Positions 6,143-12,904 of a DNA stretch of 13,402 nucleotides are shown piece after piece. Origin of the DNA: an uncultured Varibaculum sp. (GTDB lineage Bacteria; Actinomycetota; Actinomycetes; Actinomycetales; Actinomycetaceae); assembly GCA_947253735.1 (NCBI GenBank), contig CAMYAU010000034.1:1-13402 (forward strand). The letters run 5' to 3'. How positions within the stretch are numbered: position 1 is the first letter of the stretch; every line of letters starts with the position of its first letter. The position numbers and the translations under genes were made by a program. The notes beneath the pieces are model-generated. The model saw only the letters and a list, made by a program, of their open reading frames with translations, ran no database searches and was not told the DNA's origin.

Positions 6143-8068
6143 ATGAAAGTTCGCCAGGATTTGCGAAACGTGGCAATCGTGGCCCACGTAGACCACGGGA
6201 AAACTACCCTAGTAGACAAAATGCTCTGGGAATCGGGGGCCTTCGGTGATCATGCCAGCGTAGAAAAAACCGGTGAACGGGTAATGGACTCTGGTGACTT
6301 GGAACGCGAAAAGGGGATCACCATCCTGGCGAAAAACACCGCCGTCCATTACGCGGGTAAAGCTGCCCAAAACGTAGGGGTCAGCGAGGGGATCACCATA
6401 AATGTGATAGACACTCCTGGACACGCTGATTTCGGTGGGGAAGTTGAACGTGCCCTCTCTATGGTTGACGGGGTTGTACTGCTAGTGGATGCCGCCGAAG
6501 GTCCGCTACCCCAGACTCGGTTTGTGCTGCGCAAAGCGCTGGCTGCCCGTCTGCCGGTAATCGTGGTGATTAATAAAGTTGATCGCCCAGACTCGCGGAT
6601 AGAAGAAGTAGAAGCCGAAACTGTTGACCTGCTCTTATCTTTGGCGCAAGACCTGGTAGATGAAGGCGAGGAAGTAGATCTAGATTCCTTGCTAGACGTT
6701 CCAGTGCTTTATTGTTCGGCAAAAGCTGGCTGCTGTTCTTGGGAAAAACCGGCACGCGGTGAGCTCCCTGGCAGCGATCTCCACGACCTGTTTGATGCGA
6801 TTATCAATCGGATCCCCGGACCTCAATATGACCCGGATGCTCCCTTGGCCGCACACGTTACTAACCTAGATTCTTCTCCTTTCCTGGGGCGTCTGGCTTT
6901 GCTGCGGATTCACAACGGTACCTTGCGGCAAGGTGAACATGTAGGCTGGGCACGCCATGATGGTTCGATTACTGACGTGAAGCTCACCGAACTGCTGGCC
7001 ACCTTCGGTTTGGAACGTAAAAGCGTTGAGGAAGCCCACGCCGGCGATATCGTAGCAGTGGCAGGTATCCCCGACATTACTATCGGGGAATCCTTGGTGG
7101 ATCTAGACGATCCCCACCCCTTGCCGTTGATTAAAGTAGATGACCCCGCTATTTCTATGACTATCGGTACTAACACTTCTCCGCTAGCTGGCAGGGTAAA
7201 GGGCCATAAACTCACGGCTCGCCAAGTTAAAGACCGCTTAGATCGGGAACTGATCGGGAATGTTTCCTTGAAAGTACTGCCCACCGATCGTCCGGATGCC
7301 TGGGAGGTACAGGGCCGTGGGGAACTTGCACTGGCGATTTTAATTGAACAGATGCGCCGGGAAGGTTTCGAGCTCACCGCCGGTAAACCTCAGGTGGTAA
7401 CCAAAGAAATCGACGGGAAAACCTGTGAGCCGATGGAGCAAATGACCATCGATGTGCCCGAAGAATACCTGGGTAAAGTCACTGAACTCATGGCAGCGCG
7501 CAAAGGAAAATTACAGACCATGTCGAATCACGGCACCGGCTGGGTGCGCTTGATTTTCCGGGTGCCGGCGCGCGGTCTGATTTCTTTCCGCTCCAAGTTC
7601 CTAACCGAAACTCGCGGTTCGGGGATCGCTTCTTCTATTGCCGATGGTTATGCCCCTTGGCAAGGTGCGATTACCCGGCGTCAAAGCGGGTCTCTAGTGT
7701 CGGATCGTGCCGGAAAATCCACCCCTTACGCCCTCATTCAGTTGCAAGAACGGGGTAGTTTCATTATTCAACCCGGAAGTGAAGTATACGAAGGCCAAGT
7801 AGTTGCAGAAAATCCCCGCGGAGAAGATATGGATGTCAATATCACCCGGGAAAAGAAGCAAACCAATATGCGTTCTTCTACTGCCGATGCCTTTGAGGGC
7901 TTGGTTCCTCCTCGGGTGCTCACCCTGGAAGAATCGCTAGAGTTTGCTGCCGAGGATGAATGCGTGGAAGTTACTCCCGAAGAGATCCGGATTCGCAAAG
8001 TGGTATTAAGTGCGCAAGATCGTTTCAAAATTGCTTCGCGTAAGCGGCGGCAAGAACGCGGGGAATAG
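6143..8068 (+). CDS. typA: Translational GTPase TypA/BipA
   Basis: A 641-residue ribosome-associated GTPase of the EF-G-like family, needed for growth under stress or low temperature and for large-subunit assembly in other bacteria. G1 AHVDHGKTT (14-22), G2 REKGIT (55-60), G3 DTPGH (90-94), G4 NKVD (144-147) and G5 CSAK (191-194) are all intact. Domain II follows (about 235-325), then EF-G-like domains III and V (to about 505) and the BipA-specific C-terminal domain with KKQTNMRSS (571-579) and IRIRKVVL (615-622). It is somewhat longer than the about 607-residue enterobacterial protein: an insertion at 71-84 before G3 and another acidic stretch at 170-185, as in actinobacterial members. The start has a perfect AAGGAGG ribosome site at 6131-6137, five bases before the ATG. 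The next gene converges 24 bases away, and no terminator hairpin is visible between them. Confidence 0.98.
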   Translation: MKVRQDLRNVAIVAHVDHGKTTLVDKMLWESGAFGDHASVEKTGERVMDSGDLEREKGITILAKNTAVHYAGKAAQNVGVSEGITINVIDTPGHADFGGEVERALSMVDGVVLLVDAAEGPLPQTRFVLRKALAARLPVIVVINKVDRPDSRIEEVEAETVDLLLSLAQDLVDEGEEVDLDSLLDVPVLYCSAKAGCCSWEKPARGELPGSDLHDLFDAIINRIPGPQYDPDAPLAAHVTNLDSSPFLGRLALLRIHNGTLRQGEHVGWARHDGSITDVKLTELLATFGLERKSVEEAHAGDIVAVAGIPDITIGESLVDLDDPHPLPLIKVDDPAISMTIGTNTSPLAGRVKGHKLTARQVKDRLDRELIGNVSLKVLPTDRPDAWEVQGRGELALAILIEQMRREGFELTAGKPQVVTKEIDGKTCEPMEQMTIDVPEEYLGKVTELMAARKGKLQTMSNHGTGWVRLIFRVPARGLISFRSKFLTETRGSGIASSIADGYAPWQGAITRRQSGSLVSDRAGKSTPYALIQLQERGSFIIQPGSEVYEGQVVAENPRGEDMDVNITREKKQTNMRSSTADAFEGLVPPRVLTLEESLEFAAEDECVEVTPEEIRIRKVVLSAQDRFKIASRKRRQERGE

Positions 8069-8092
8069 GTGATCTTTGAAGCATCTGGATAC

Positions 8093-8326
8093 TTAAATTT
8101 TTGGCGGGGGAGGAACTCTCTTCCCGGTGACCATTTTTTCTGCCGGAACTGTAACCGGGCCTTTGCGGGTTAAAATAGTGACGCTATCAGCGCTTACCGC
8201 TAAAACTTCCCCCAGGGCGTCATAGAGCCCATCGGCTTCCCGGCGGCGAAGCACCACCCTTTCGCCCACTTTCCAAGACAGCCAAGGCAGCCGCGGCGGC
8301 GGTTTCTGATTGCCCACAAACTTCAT
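8093..8326 (-). CDS. Small SH3-like protein resembling the N-terminal domain of Rv0428c-type GNAT proteins
   Basis: A 77-residue basic soluble protein with the pattern VGERVVLRRREADGLYDALGEVLAV (20-44), RKGPVTVP (54-61) and a VPPPP tail (71-75). This beta-rich pattern (GxRVVxRRR...DxLGExL...RxGxVxVP...RVPPPP) is what I recall from the small domain at the N-terminus of actinobacterial N-acetyltransferases of the Rv0428c type, where it is followed by a GNAT domain. Here it stands alone with no acetyltransferase domain, so an annotation as acetyltransferase would be wrong. The ATG at 8326 has no Shine-Dalgarno, but an extended -10 element ends six bases before it, predicting a leaderless mRNA. 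It converges on typA and is divergent from fdxA. The function is unknown; a role in nucleic acid or protein binding is a guess. Confidence 0.75.
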   Translation of the reverse strand: MKFVGNQKPPPRLPWLSWKVGERVVLRRREADGLYDALGEVLAVSADSVTILTRKGPVTVPAEKMVTGKRVPPPPKI

Positions 8327-8341
8327 AGTGAGATACTAGCA
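8310..8341. promoter_or_regulatory. Symmetric bidirectional promoter between the small gene and fdxA
   Basis: On the plus strand, TTGCCC (8310-8315) and, 16 bases on, GATACT (8332-8337) preceded by TGA form an extended -10 promoter pointing to fdxA, with a start near 8344 and a leader of about 20 bases. On the minus strand, TGC-TAGTAT (8341-8333) forms an extended -10 pointing to the small gene, with a predicted start at the A of its ATG (8326). The two -10 hexamers overlap by five bases, so one short AT-rich site may serve both directions. Shared -10 symmetry is a known basis of divergent bacterial transcription. No transcription data are available here. Confidence 0.5.
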
Positions 8342-8363
8342 ATATCAAGACCAAGGAGAATCT

Positions 8364-8690
8364 ATGACTTACGTGATTGCGCAACCTTGCGTAGATGTTA
8401 AGGATCGAGCCTGCGTCGATGAATGCCCAGTAGATTGTATTTACGAGGGCAAACGCACGCTCTATATTCACCCAGAAGAATGTGTAGACTGCGGAGCCTG
8501 CGAACCGGTCTGCCCCACGGAAGCTATCTTCTATGAAGATGACCTACCTGAAGAATGGTCCGACTACTACCGCGCCAACACCGATTTCTTTGAGCTTAAA
8601 GGTTTGGGGTCACCCGGCGGAGCCTCTAGCGTAGGGCCCACCGGCTATGACGATCCCATGATCGAGAAACTACCTGCCCGCGAGGAATAA
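8364..8690 (+). CDS. fdxA: 7Fe ferredoxin ([3Fe-4S][4Fe-4S])
   Basis: A 108-residue soluble electron carrier. Eight cysteines lie at 9, 17, 21, 25, 40, 43, 46 and 50. By comparison with Azotobacter-type 7Fe ferredoxin, Cys9, 17 and 50 should hold the [3Fe-4S] cluster, and Cys21, 40, 43 and 46 (CVDCGACEPVC) the [4Fe-4S] cluster. The acidic C-terminal extension (58-108, DDLPEEWSDYYRANTDFFE) is usual in actinobacterial FdxA/FdxC. A strong AAGGAG ribosome site lies at 8353-8358, five bases before the ATG. dapC follows 82 bases downstream on the same strand, the pairing also recalled in M. tuberculosis (Rv1177/Rv1178); this is probably conserved neighbourhood rather than shared chemistry. The redox partner is not in this window. 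Confidence 0.97.
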   Translation: MTYVIAQPCVDVKDRACVDECPVDCIYEGKRTLYIHPEECVDCGACEPVCPTEAIFYEDDLPEEWSDYYRANTDFFELKGLGSPGGASSVGPTGYDDPMIEKLPAREE

Positions 8691-8772
8691 TCTTCGGAGT
8701 TTAGAGCGGGTTGCCGGTTTTTGTCTGTGGACGCGTCTGCTTTAGGTAAAGCGGCTGTCATAGGGTGAAAGC

Positions 8773-9933
8773 ATGAAAAATAATGATTTGCCGCGTTCGC
8801 TAGGACTACCAGTTTTTCCCTGGGATTTGCTGACCCCCTACCGGGAAACTGCGGCAGCTTACCCGGATGGGGCCATAGATTTATCTATCGGCACCCCGGT
8901 TGACGACTGCCCGCAGATCGCACAGTCCGCATTACAATCAGCAGCAAATGCTCCCGGCTACCCGGTAGTTATAGGCAGCCCCCAGCTACGTAGCGCCATT
9001 GTTAACTGGGCGCGGGAGCGGGGGATCACCTGCTTACGCGAGGATTCTTGCCTACCAACTGTGGGCTCTAAAGAATTGGTAGCAAACTTGGGATGGCAGC
9101 TGGGAATCGGAGCCGGAGACAAAATACTGTTCCCCGAAATTGCCTATCCCACTTACGATATCTGTGCCCGACTCGCGGGAGCTCAGGGCATCCCGGTTAT
9201 CAACGATATTTCAACTTGGCCTTGCGATGCCTCCCTGGTGTGGATAAATACCCCTGCTAATCCCACCGGCTGGGTAGCCAGTCGGCAATGGCTGCGGGAA
9301 GTGGTCTCCTGGGCGCGGGAAGTAGGGGCCGTGGTAGCCAGCGACGAATGCTATAGCGAATTGACCTATGCGGAGGGTGCCGGGCCAGCGCCCTCGCTGT
9401 TACAAGAGGATGTGTGCGGGGGGAGCAGTGAAAATCTGCTTCTGGTCTATTCAGTTTCTAAAGAATCGAACTTGGCCGGTTACCGGGCAGCCTTCATAGC
9501 CGGAGATCCGAAACTAATTTCCGCGCTGATAGCGGTGCGTAAACATAGCGGGCAAATGATGCCGGCTCCGGTACAGGCAGCACTCACGCGGGTTCTGTTG
9601 GATCGTTCTCATGTGGGAGAACAAGTCGCGAGGTATGCGAGGCGGCGGAAGCTTTTGGCGGCAGCAGTGCAAAATGCGGGCCTTAAGATCGCTAAAGAAT
9701 GCGTGGCAGGGCTTTATCTATGGGTATTTGACCCGGCCGATACAGCAGATGCGGAAGCGCTGCCGGGCACAGGAGCCGACTGGCGTCTGTTAGATCGATT
9801 TGCCCACTTAGGGCTGATAGTTGCTCCGGAAAGTTTCTATAACTCCCGGCCGGGGGTACATGTGCGGGTGGCGCTATGTGTTAACGATGATGAAATTGAA
9901 AAATCTGCCAAACGTTTAGTGAAATTTGCTTAA
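8773..9933 (+). CDS. dapC: N-succinyldiaminopimelate aminotransferase (DapC)
   Basis: A 386-residue fold-type I PLP enzyme, class I/II aminotransferase. DapC transfers the amino group from glutamate to N-succinyl-2-amino-6-ketopimelate in the succinylase branch of lysine and meso-diaminopimelate synthesis, in the cytosol. Signs are LPRSLGLPVFPWDLL at the N-terminus (6-20, typical of actinobacterial DapC), TVGSKELV (96-103) for phosphate binding, NTPANPTG (159-166), SDECYSELTY with Asp191 and Tyr194, VYSVSKESNLAGYRAAF with the Schiff-base Lys230 (225-241), and VRVAL with the carboxylate-binding Arg365. The start ATG has only a weak AGGG upstream. Other DAP genes are not nearby. Confusion with other class I aminotransferases is possible, but the N-terminus, length and fdxA neighbour favour DapC. 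Confidence 0.93.
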   Translation: MKNNDLPRSLGLPVFPWDLLTPYRETAAAYPDGAIDLSIGTPVDDCPQIAQSALQSAANAPGYPVVIGSPQLRSAIVNWARERGITCLREDSCLPTVGSKELVANLGWQLGIGAGDKILFPEIAYPTYDICARLAGAQGIPVINDISTWPCDASLVWINTPANPTGWVASRQWLREVVSWAREVGAVVASDECYSELTYAEGAGPAPSLLQEDVCGGSSENLLLVYSVSKESNLAGYRAAFIAGDPKLISALIAVRKHSGQMMPAPVQAALTRVLLDRSHVGEQVARYARRRKLLAAAVQNAGLKIAKECVAGLYLWVFDPADTADAEALPGTGADWRLLDRFAHLGLIVAPESFYNSRPGVHVRVALCVNDDEIEKSAKRLVKFA

Positions 9934-9943
9934 AAATGGTAAA

Positions 9944-9974
9944 ATCTTTAAGAAAATGTTCTATTCTTAAGGGT
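9944..9974. repeat. AT-rich inverted repeat between dapC and gltA
   Basis: ATCTTTAAGAA (9944-9954) and TTCTTAAGGGT (9964-9974) can form an 11-pair stem (nine Watson-Crick, two G-T) with a 9-base loop. It lies 11 bases after the dapC stop and about 65 bases before the gltA start. There is no following T-tract, so it is a poor terminator; with a third TTAAG copy at 9976-9980 it may instead be a protein-binding site controlling gltA. A TATGTT hexamer at 9984-9989 is a possible -10, giving a leader of about 43 bases, but no good -35 was found. Confidence 0.4.
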
Positions 9975-10022
9975 ATTAAGTCCTATGTTCTGATCGTGGG
10001 ATGGCAATAGATCGCCCCTCCT

Positions 10023-10030
10023 AGGGAAGG
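10023..10030 (+). promoter_or_regulatory. Ribosome binding site that decides the gltA start
   Basis: AGGGAAGG ends 8 bases before the ATG at 10039 but only 2 bases before the in-frame GTG at 10033. The spacing favours the ATG. Confidence 0.65.
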
Positions 10031-10038
10031 TTGTGCAA

Positions 10039-11379
10039 ATGGCGGAGAAGCAAAAGGATACCTCGGAAAGCAAGATGACTGGCCGGTTTCCGGGAGTGCT
10101 AAAAGTAGACGATAAAACCATCGAGTTTCCACCCGTGCAAGCAACCTGTGGTGACCAGGGGATTGACGTTTCCAAGCTACGCAATCAAACCGGGCTGGTG
10201 GCATTAGACCCCGGTTTTTCTACCACTGCCTCCTGCGCCTCGAAAATTACCTTTATTGATGGCGCCAAAGGGATTTTACGTTACCGGGGATACCCCATTG
10301 ACCAGCTGGCACATCACTCCAGCTTTCTGGAAGTAGCTTACTTATTGATCAGGGGAGAGCTGCCCACTCCCGCGCAACTAGACGAGTTTGTACGCCGGGT
10401 AAAACGTCAGCGCCTCCTACATGAAGACTTTAGAGCATTCTTTACCGCCTTCCCCTCTGATGGTCACCCGATGGCGATTTTGCAGGGAGGCATCGCCGGG
10501 ATGGCTACCTATTACGAGGAAACTTTCGCGGATGTGCATGACCCGGAACTGCAAGAAATCCAAGCCGTGCAGTTGCTAGCAAAAGTGCCGACCATGATTT
10601 CCTATATTGCTAAGCGGGCCGCGGGTTTACCCCTGCTGTACCCCGATAATGAGCGTTCTTATGTAGAGGACTTTATTCGTTTGACCTTTGGTTTACCCTA
10701 CCAGTCCTACGATATTGACCCCGCGATTATTCGGGCCCTAGAAGTCCTATTTATTTTGCATGCCGATCACGAACAAAATTGTTCCACCTCCACCGTTCGT
10801 TTGGTTGGCTCCTCCAACGCCAATATGTACGCCTCGGTTGCCGCCGGGGTGGGAGCGCTGTCTGGACCGCTACACGGGGGCGCCAATGAGGCGGTATTGC
10901 GGATGCTAATCAATATTCGTGATAATCATCTTTCTATCCCGGAATTCGTGGAAAAAGTTAAGAACAAGGAAAAGGGCATAAAGCTGATGGGCTTTGGCCA
11001 TCGCGTTTATAAAAATTATGATCCGCGGGCGGCAATTGTGCGGGAACAGGCGCATAACGTTCTGGATCGGATGGGCAAAAACAATGACCTCTTTGATCTC
11101 GCCATGGAACTGGAAGAAGTTGCCCTCTCAGATGATTACTTTATTGAACGCAAACTGTACCCCAACGTGGATTTCTACACTGGTCTGATCTATTCAGCGA
11201 TGGGTTTCCCCACCAAGATGTTTACTCCATTGTTCGCGCTCGGACGGCTGCCGGGTTGGATTTCTCAATATATTGAAATGCTCCATGATCCCATGACTCG
11301 GATTGGACGTCCGCGCCAGGTCTATCAGGGAGAACCCCAGCGTGACTACGTGCCGCTGCGGATGCGGGAAGCAAAATAG
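10039..11379 (+). CDS. gltA: Type II (hexameric, GltA-like) citrate synthase
   Basis: A 446-residue cytosolic enzyme condensing oxaloacetate and acetyl-CoA to citrate. The N-terminal beta-rich extension (about 20-80), the length and the motifs match the GltA class found in E. coli and actinobacteria rather than the short methylcitrate synthases. Active-site residues are visible: HADHEQN (241-247, His244), GPLHGGANEA with His279 (276-285), GFGHRVYKNYDPR with His321 (318-330), and PNVDFYTG with the catalytic Asp378 (375-382). The ATG at 10039 is preferred over the GTG at 10033 on ribosome-site spacing. An inverted repeat upstream may be regulatory, and a terminator follows the gene, so it appears monocistronic or transcribed with dapC. 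No other TCA gene is in the window. Confidence 0.97.
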   Translation: MAEKQKDTSESKMTGRFPGVLKVDDKTIEFPPVQATCGDQGIDVSKLRNQTGLVALDPGFSTTASCASKITFIDGAKGILRYRGYPIDQLAHHSSFLEVAYLLIRGELPTPAQLDEFVRRVKRQRLLHEDFRAFFTAFPSDGHPMAILQGGIAGMATYYEETFADVHDPELQEIQAVQLLAKVPTMISYIAKRAAGLPLLYPDNERSYVEDFIRLTFGLPYQSYDIDPAIIRALEVLFILHADHEQNCSTSTVRLVGSSNANMYASVAAGVGALSGPLHGGANEAVLRMLINIRDNHLSIPEFVEKVKNKEKGIKLMGFGHRVYKNYDPRAAIVREQAHNVLDRMGKNNDLFDLAMELEEVALSDDYFIERKLYPNVDFYTGLIYSAMGFPTKMFTPLFALGRLPGWISQYIEMLHDPMTRIGRPRQVYQGEPQRDYVPLRMREAK

Positions 11380-11400
11380 GTAGCTTCGATAACCTATAGG

Positions 11401-11438
11401 CGGCTGAGGTGCTATTCGGTTCCTCACCCGTTTTATTT
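11401..11438 (+). terminator. Rho-independent terminator after gltA
   Basis: CGGCTGAGG (11401-11409) pairs with CCTCACCCG (11422-11430), with a single C-C mismatch in the stem and a 12-base loop, followed by TTTTATTT. It lies 22 bases past the gltA stop. Confidence 0.75.
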
Positions 11439-11490
11439 AGCGGCGATATGCTAGTTTATGGACAGGTTTTTATCTTGAGCAGGAGGAGCC

Positions 11491-12159
11491 ATGACAGAGA
11501 ACGTCTCGTCCCTACCAGCAGAGGAACTAGAGTTTAACTCTGATCCGCTTTCGCCCCCTCCATCCATGCGTTCCGGTAAAATTCCGCGCCTGTCTAGCCT
11601 GGGGATTATTTTATTTTCCTTGCTGGGATTGATAGCTTCTTGGCAGTTGTGGCGCACCGAAATGATTCATCGTGCCCAGCCAAACCGGGGACTGGGCTGT
11701 TCGCTCAACAGTGTGGTCGATTGTCGCGGAGCCATGGAATCTCCCGCTGGTCACCTCATTTTCGGGATCCCAAATTCCGTTTTCGGAATGATTGCCTTCG
11801 GGGTACTTACCGCGGCAGGAATCTACCTGTTAGCTGGAGGACGTATACCTAAATGGGGGCGGCTACTCTTCGTCCTCGGAACCAGTGTCGGCCTAATAGC
11901 GGTGGTATTCTTCCTCGCTACCTCGGTATTTAAGCTACATTCCCTGTGCCCCTACTGTTTCTTGACCTGGATGGCAACTATCTTTCTAGCTTGGCTATCC
12001 TATGCGTTGTGGGTACGGGCAGCAGCCACTCCCACCTACCGGCTGAGCGGTGCGCGCCGGGCTCTAGTGGGGTATTGGTGGTTGGGTGCCCTCTTTAGCG
12101 TAGCCGTTATTGTAGGGATACTATTTGCAGTTTTTGGTCTGCAGATTTTCCGTCTCTAA
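11491..12159 (+). CDS. Vitamin K epoxide reductase (VKOR) family membrane protein
   Basis: A 222-residue integral membrane protein. After a hydrophilic N-terminal tail (1-30) there are about five hydrophobic helices (near 34-52, 94-115, 124-146, 153-173 and 196-217). Four cysteines match the VKOR pattern: the loop pair Cys70 and Cys78 (GLGCSLNSVVDC) and the active-site CPYC (153-156). Bacterial VKORs replace DsbB, passing electrons to quinone and reoxidising a thiol-disulfide oxidoreductase outside the membrane; in Actinomyces that partner is MdbA. No thioredoxin-like partner is fused or adjacent here, so it must be elsewhere. The ATG has a strong AGGAGG at 11481-11486 with 4-base spacing. 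The metalloregulator gene follows 31 bases on and is probably cotranscribed. Confidence 0.93.
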   Translation: MTENVSSLPAEELEFNSDPLSPPPSMRSGKIPRLSSLGIILFSLLGLIASWQLWRTEMIHRAQPNRGLGCSLNSVVDCRGAMESPAGHLIFGIPNSVFGMIAFGVLTAAGIYLLAGGRIPKWGRLLFVLGTSVGLIAVVFFLATSVFKLHSLCPYCFLTWMATIFLAWLSYALWVRAAATPTYRLSGARRALVGYWWLGALFSVAVIVGILFAVFGLQIFRL

Positions 12160-12181
12160 CCTAAAGTGTAAAGCGATGGAC

Positions 12182-12188
12182 AGGAAAG
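12182..12188 (+). promoter_or_regulatory. Ribosome binding site that decides the metalloregulator start
   Basis: AGGAAAG lies two bases before the ATG at 12191, with its AGGA core five bases from it. The earlier in-frame ATG at 12176 has no comparable site, so 12191 is the likelier start. Confidence 0.55.
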
Positions 12189-12190
12189 CT

Positions 12191-12871
12191 ATGGGTGAGC
12201 AAGCAGAGGCCGATGCGCGAGCCTCGCGAGTAGTACAAGATTATTTAAAATATCTTTTAGGGGCTACCGAATGGGGAGGAAAAACCCTGTCGGTATCGGG
12301 ACTAGCGCAAAGAATGGGGGTAGCACCCTCCACGGCCTCGGAAAATGTGCGACGCCTAGACAAATTGGGGTTGATTACTCACGCGCCTTACCGGGGGATA
12401 AGCCTTACCGCAAAGGGCGAAAAACTAGCGTTAAAAATGGTGCGCAAGCATCGTATCCTCGAGACCTATCTACATAAGAAATTGGGGTATCCCTGGGATC
12501 AAGTCCATGCGGAAGCGGAAGAGTTAGAACACGCTGCCTCCGATAAACTAATTGCGGCAATGGATAGGGCGCTGGGGAATCCGCGGGTAGATCCCCATGG
12601 GGATCCCATTCCCACGAGTGATGGACAGTTGCCGCAAGTATCTACGGTACCGCTAGTACAGGCTCCCTTAAATACTCCAGCAACTGTTGCCCGCATTAAA
12701 GACAACCAGGCCGAATTGTTGCGTTTCTTAGAATCGGTAGGGATAGTTCCGGGTTGCCAGTTATTGCCCTTAGAGAATATTCCGGAAGCCGGAATTATGC
12801 GGTTAAAGGTAGATGGGCAGGAAGTTACCTTGGGTAAACCGGCGATAGCGGCAATTTGGGTGACTTCCTAA
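12191..12871 (+). CDS. DtxR/MntR-family metal-dependent transcriptional regulator, manganese-type ligands
   Basis: A 226-residue DNA-binding repressor. A winged helix-turn-helix (about 10-75; LSVSGLAQRMGVAPSTASENVRRLDKLGLI with wing YRGISLTAKG) is followed by a metal-binding and dimerisation domain (about 80-130: RKHRILETYL with His87 and Glu91, VHAEAEELEH with His106, Glu110, Glu113 and His114), then a linker containing GNPRVDPHGDPIP (129-141) and a C-terminal SH3/FeoA-like domain (about 155-226). The residue equivalent to DtxR Cys102 is Glu110 and that for Met10 is Asp17, both as in Mn2+-sensing MntR, so manganese control is likelier than iron; this is an inference from ligand identity. The start at 12191 gives the family's usual length; in-frame ATG at 12176 and GTG/ATG starts further up would overlap the VKOR gene. 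Its targets are not visible here. Confidence 0.88.
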   Translation: MGEQAEADARASRVVQDYLKYLLGATEWGGKTLSVSGLAQRMGVAPSTASENVRRLDKLGLITHAPYRGISLTAKGEKLALKMVRKHRILETYLHKKLGYPWDQVHAEAEELEHAASDKLIAAMDRALGNPRVDPHGDPIPTSDGQLPQVSTVPLVQAPLNTPATVARIKDNQAELLRFLESVGIVPGCQLLPLENIPEAGIMRLKVDGQEVTLGKPAIAAIWVTS

Positions 12872-12904
12872 GCTGCCACGCATTCTACGATCTTCGCACG
12901 CTAG

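Noticed and set aside
6910..7377. 155-codon open frame on the minus strand opposite typA
   Set aside because: It lies wholly inside typA, has a serine/proline-rich composition typical of antisense reading of a coding frame, and no ribosome site or recognisable domain.
8069..8092. Bidirectional terminator between typA and the small convergent gene
   Set aside because: Only 24 bases, with no inverted repeat that forms a credible stem.
8093..8326. Annotation as an acetyltransferase
   Set aside because: Only the small N-terminal SH3-like domain is present; no GNAT acetyl-CoA motif (R/QxxGxG/A) exists in the 77 residues.
8691..8772. Terminator or promoter between fdxA and dapC
   Set aside because: A CCGG followed by TTTTT at about 8714-8721 has no stable stem partner, and candidate hexamers (TTGTCT, TAGGGT) are poorly spaced; nothing could be supported.
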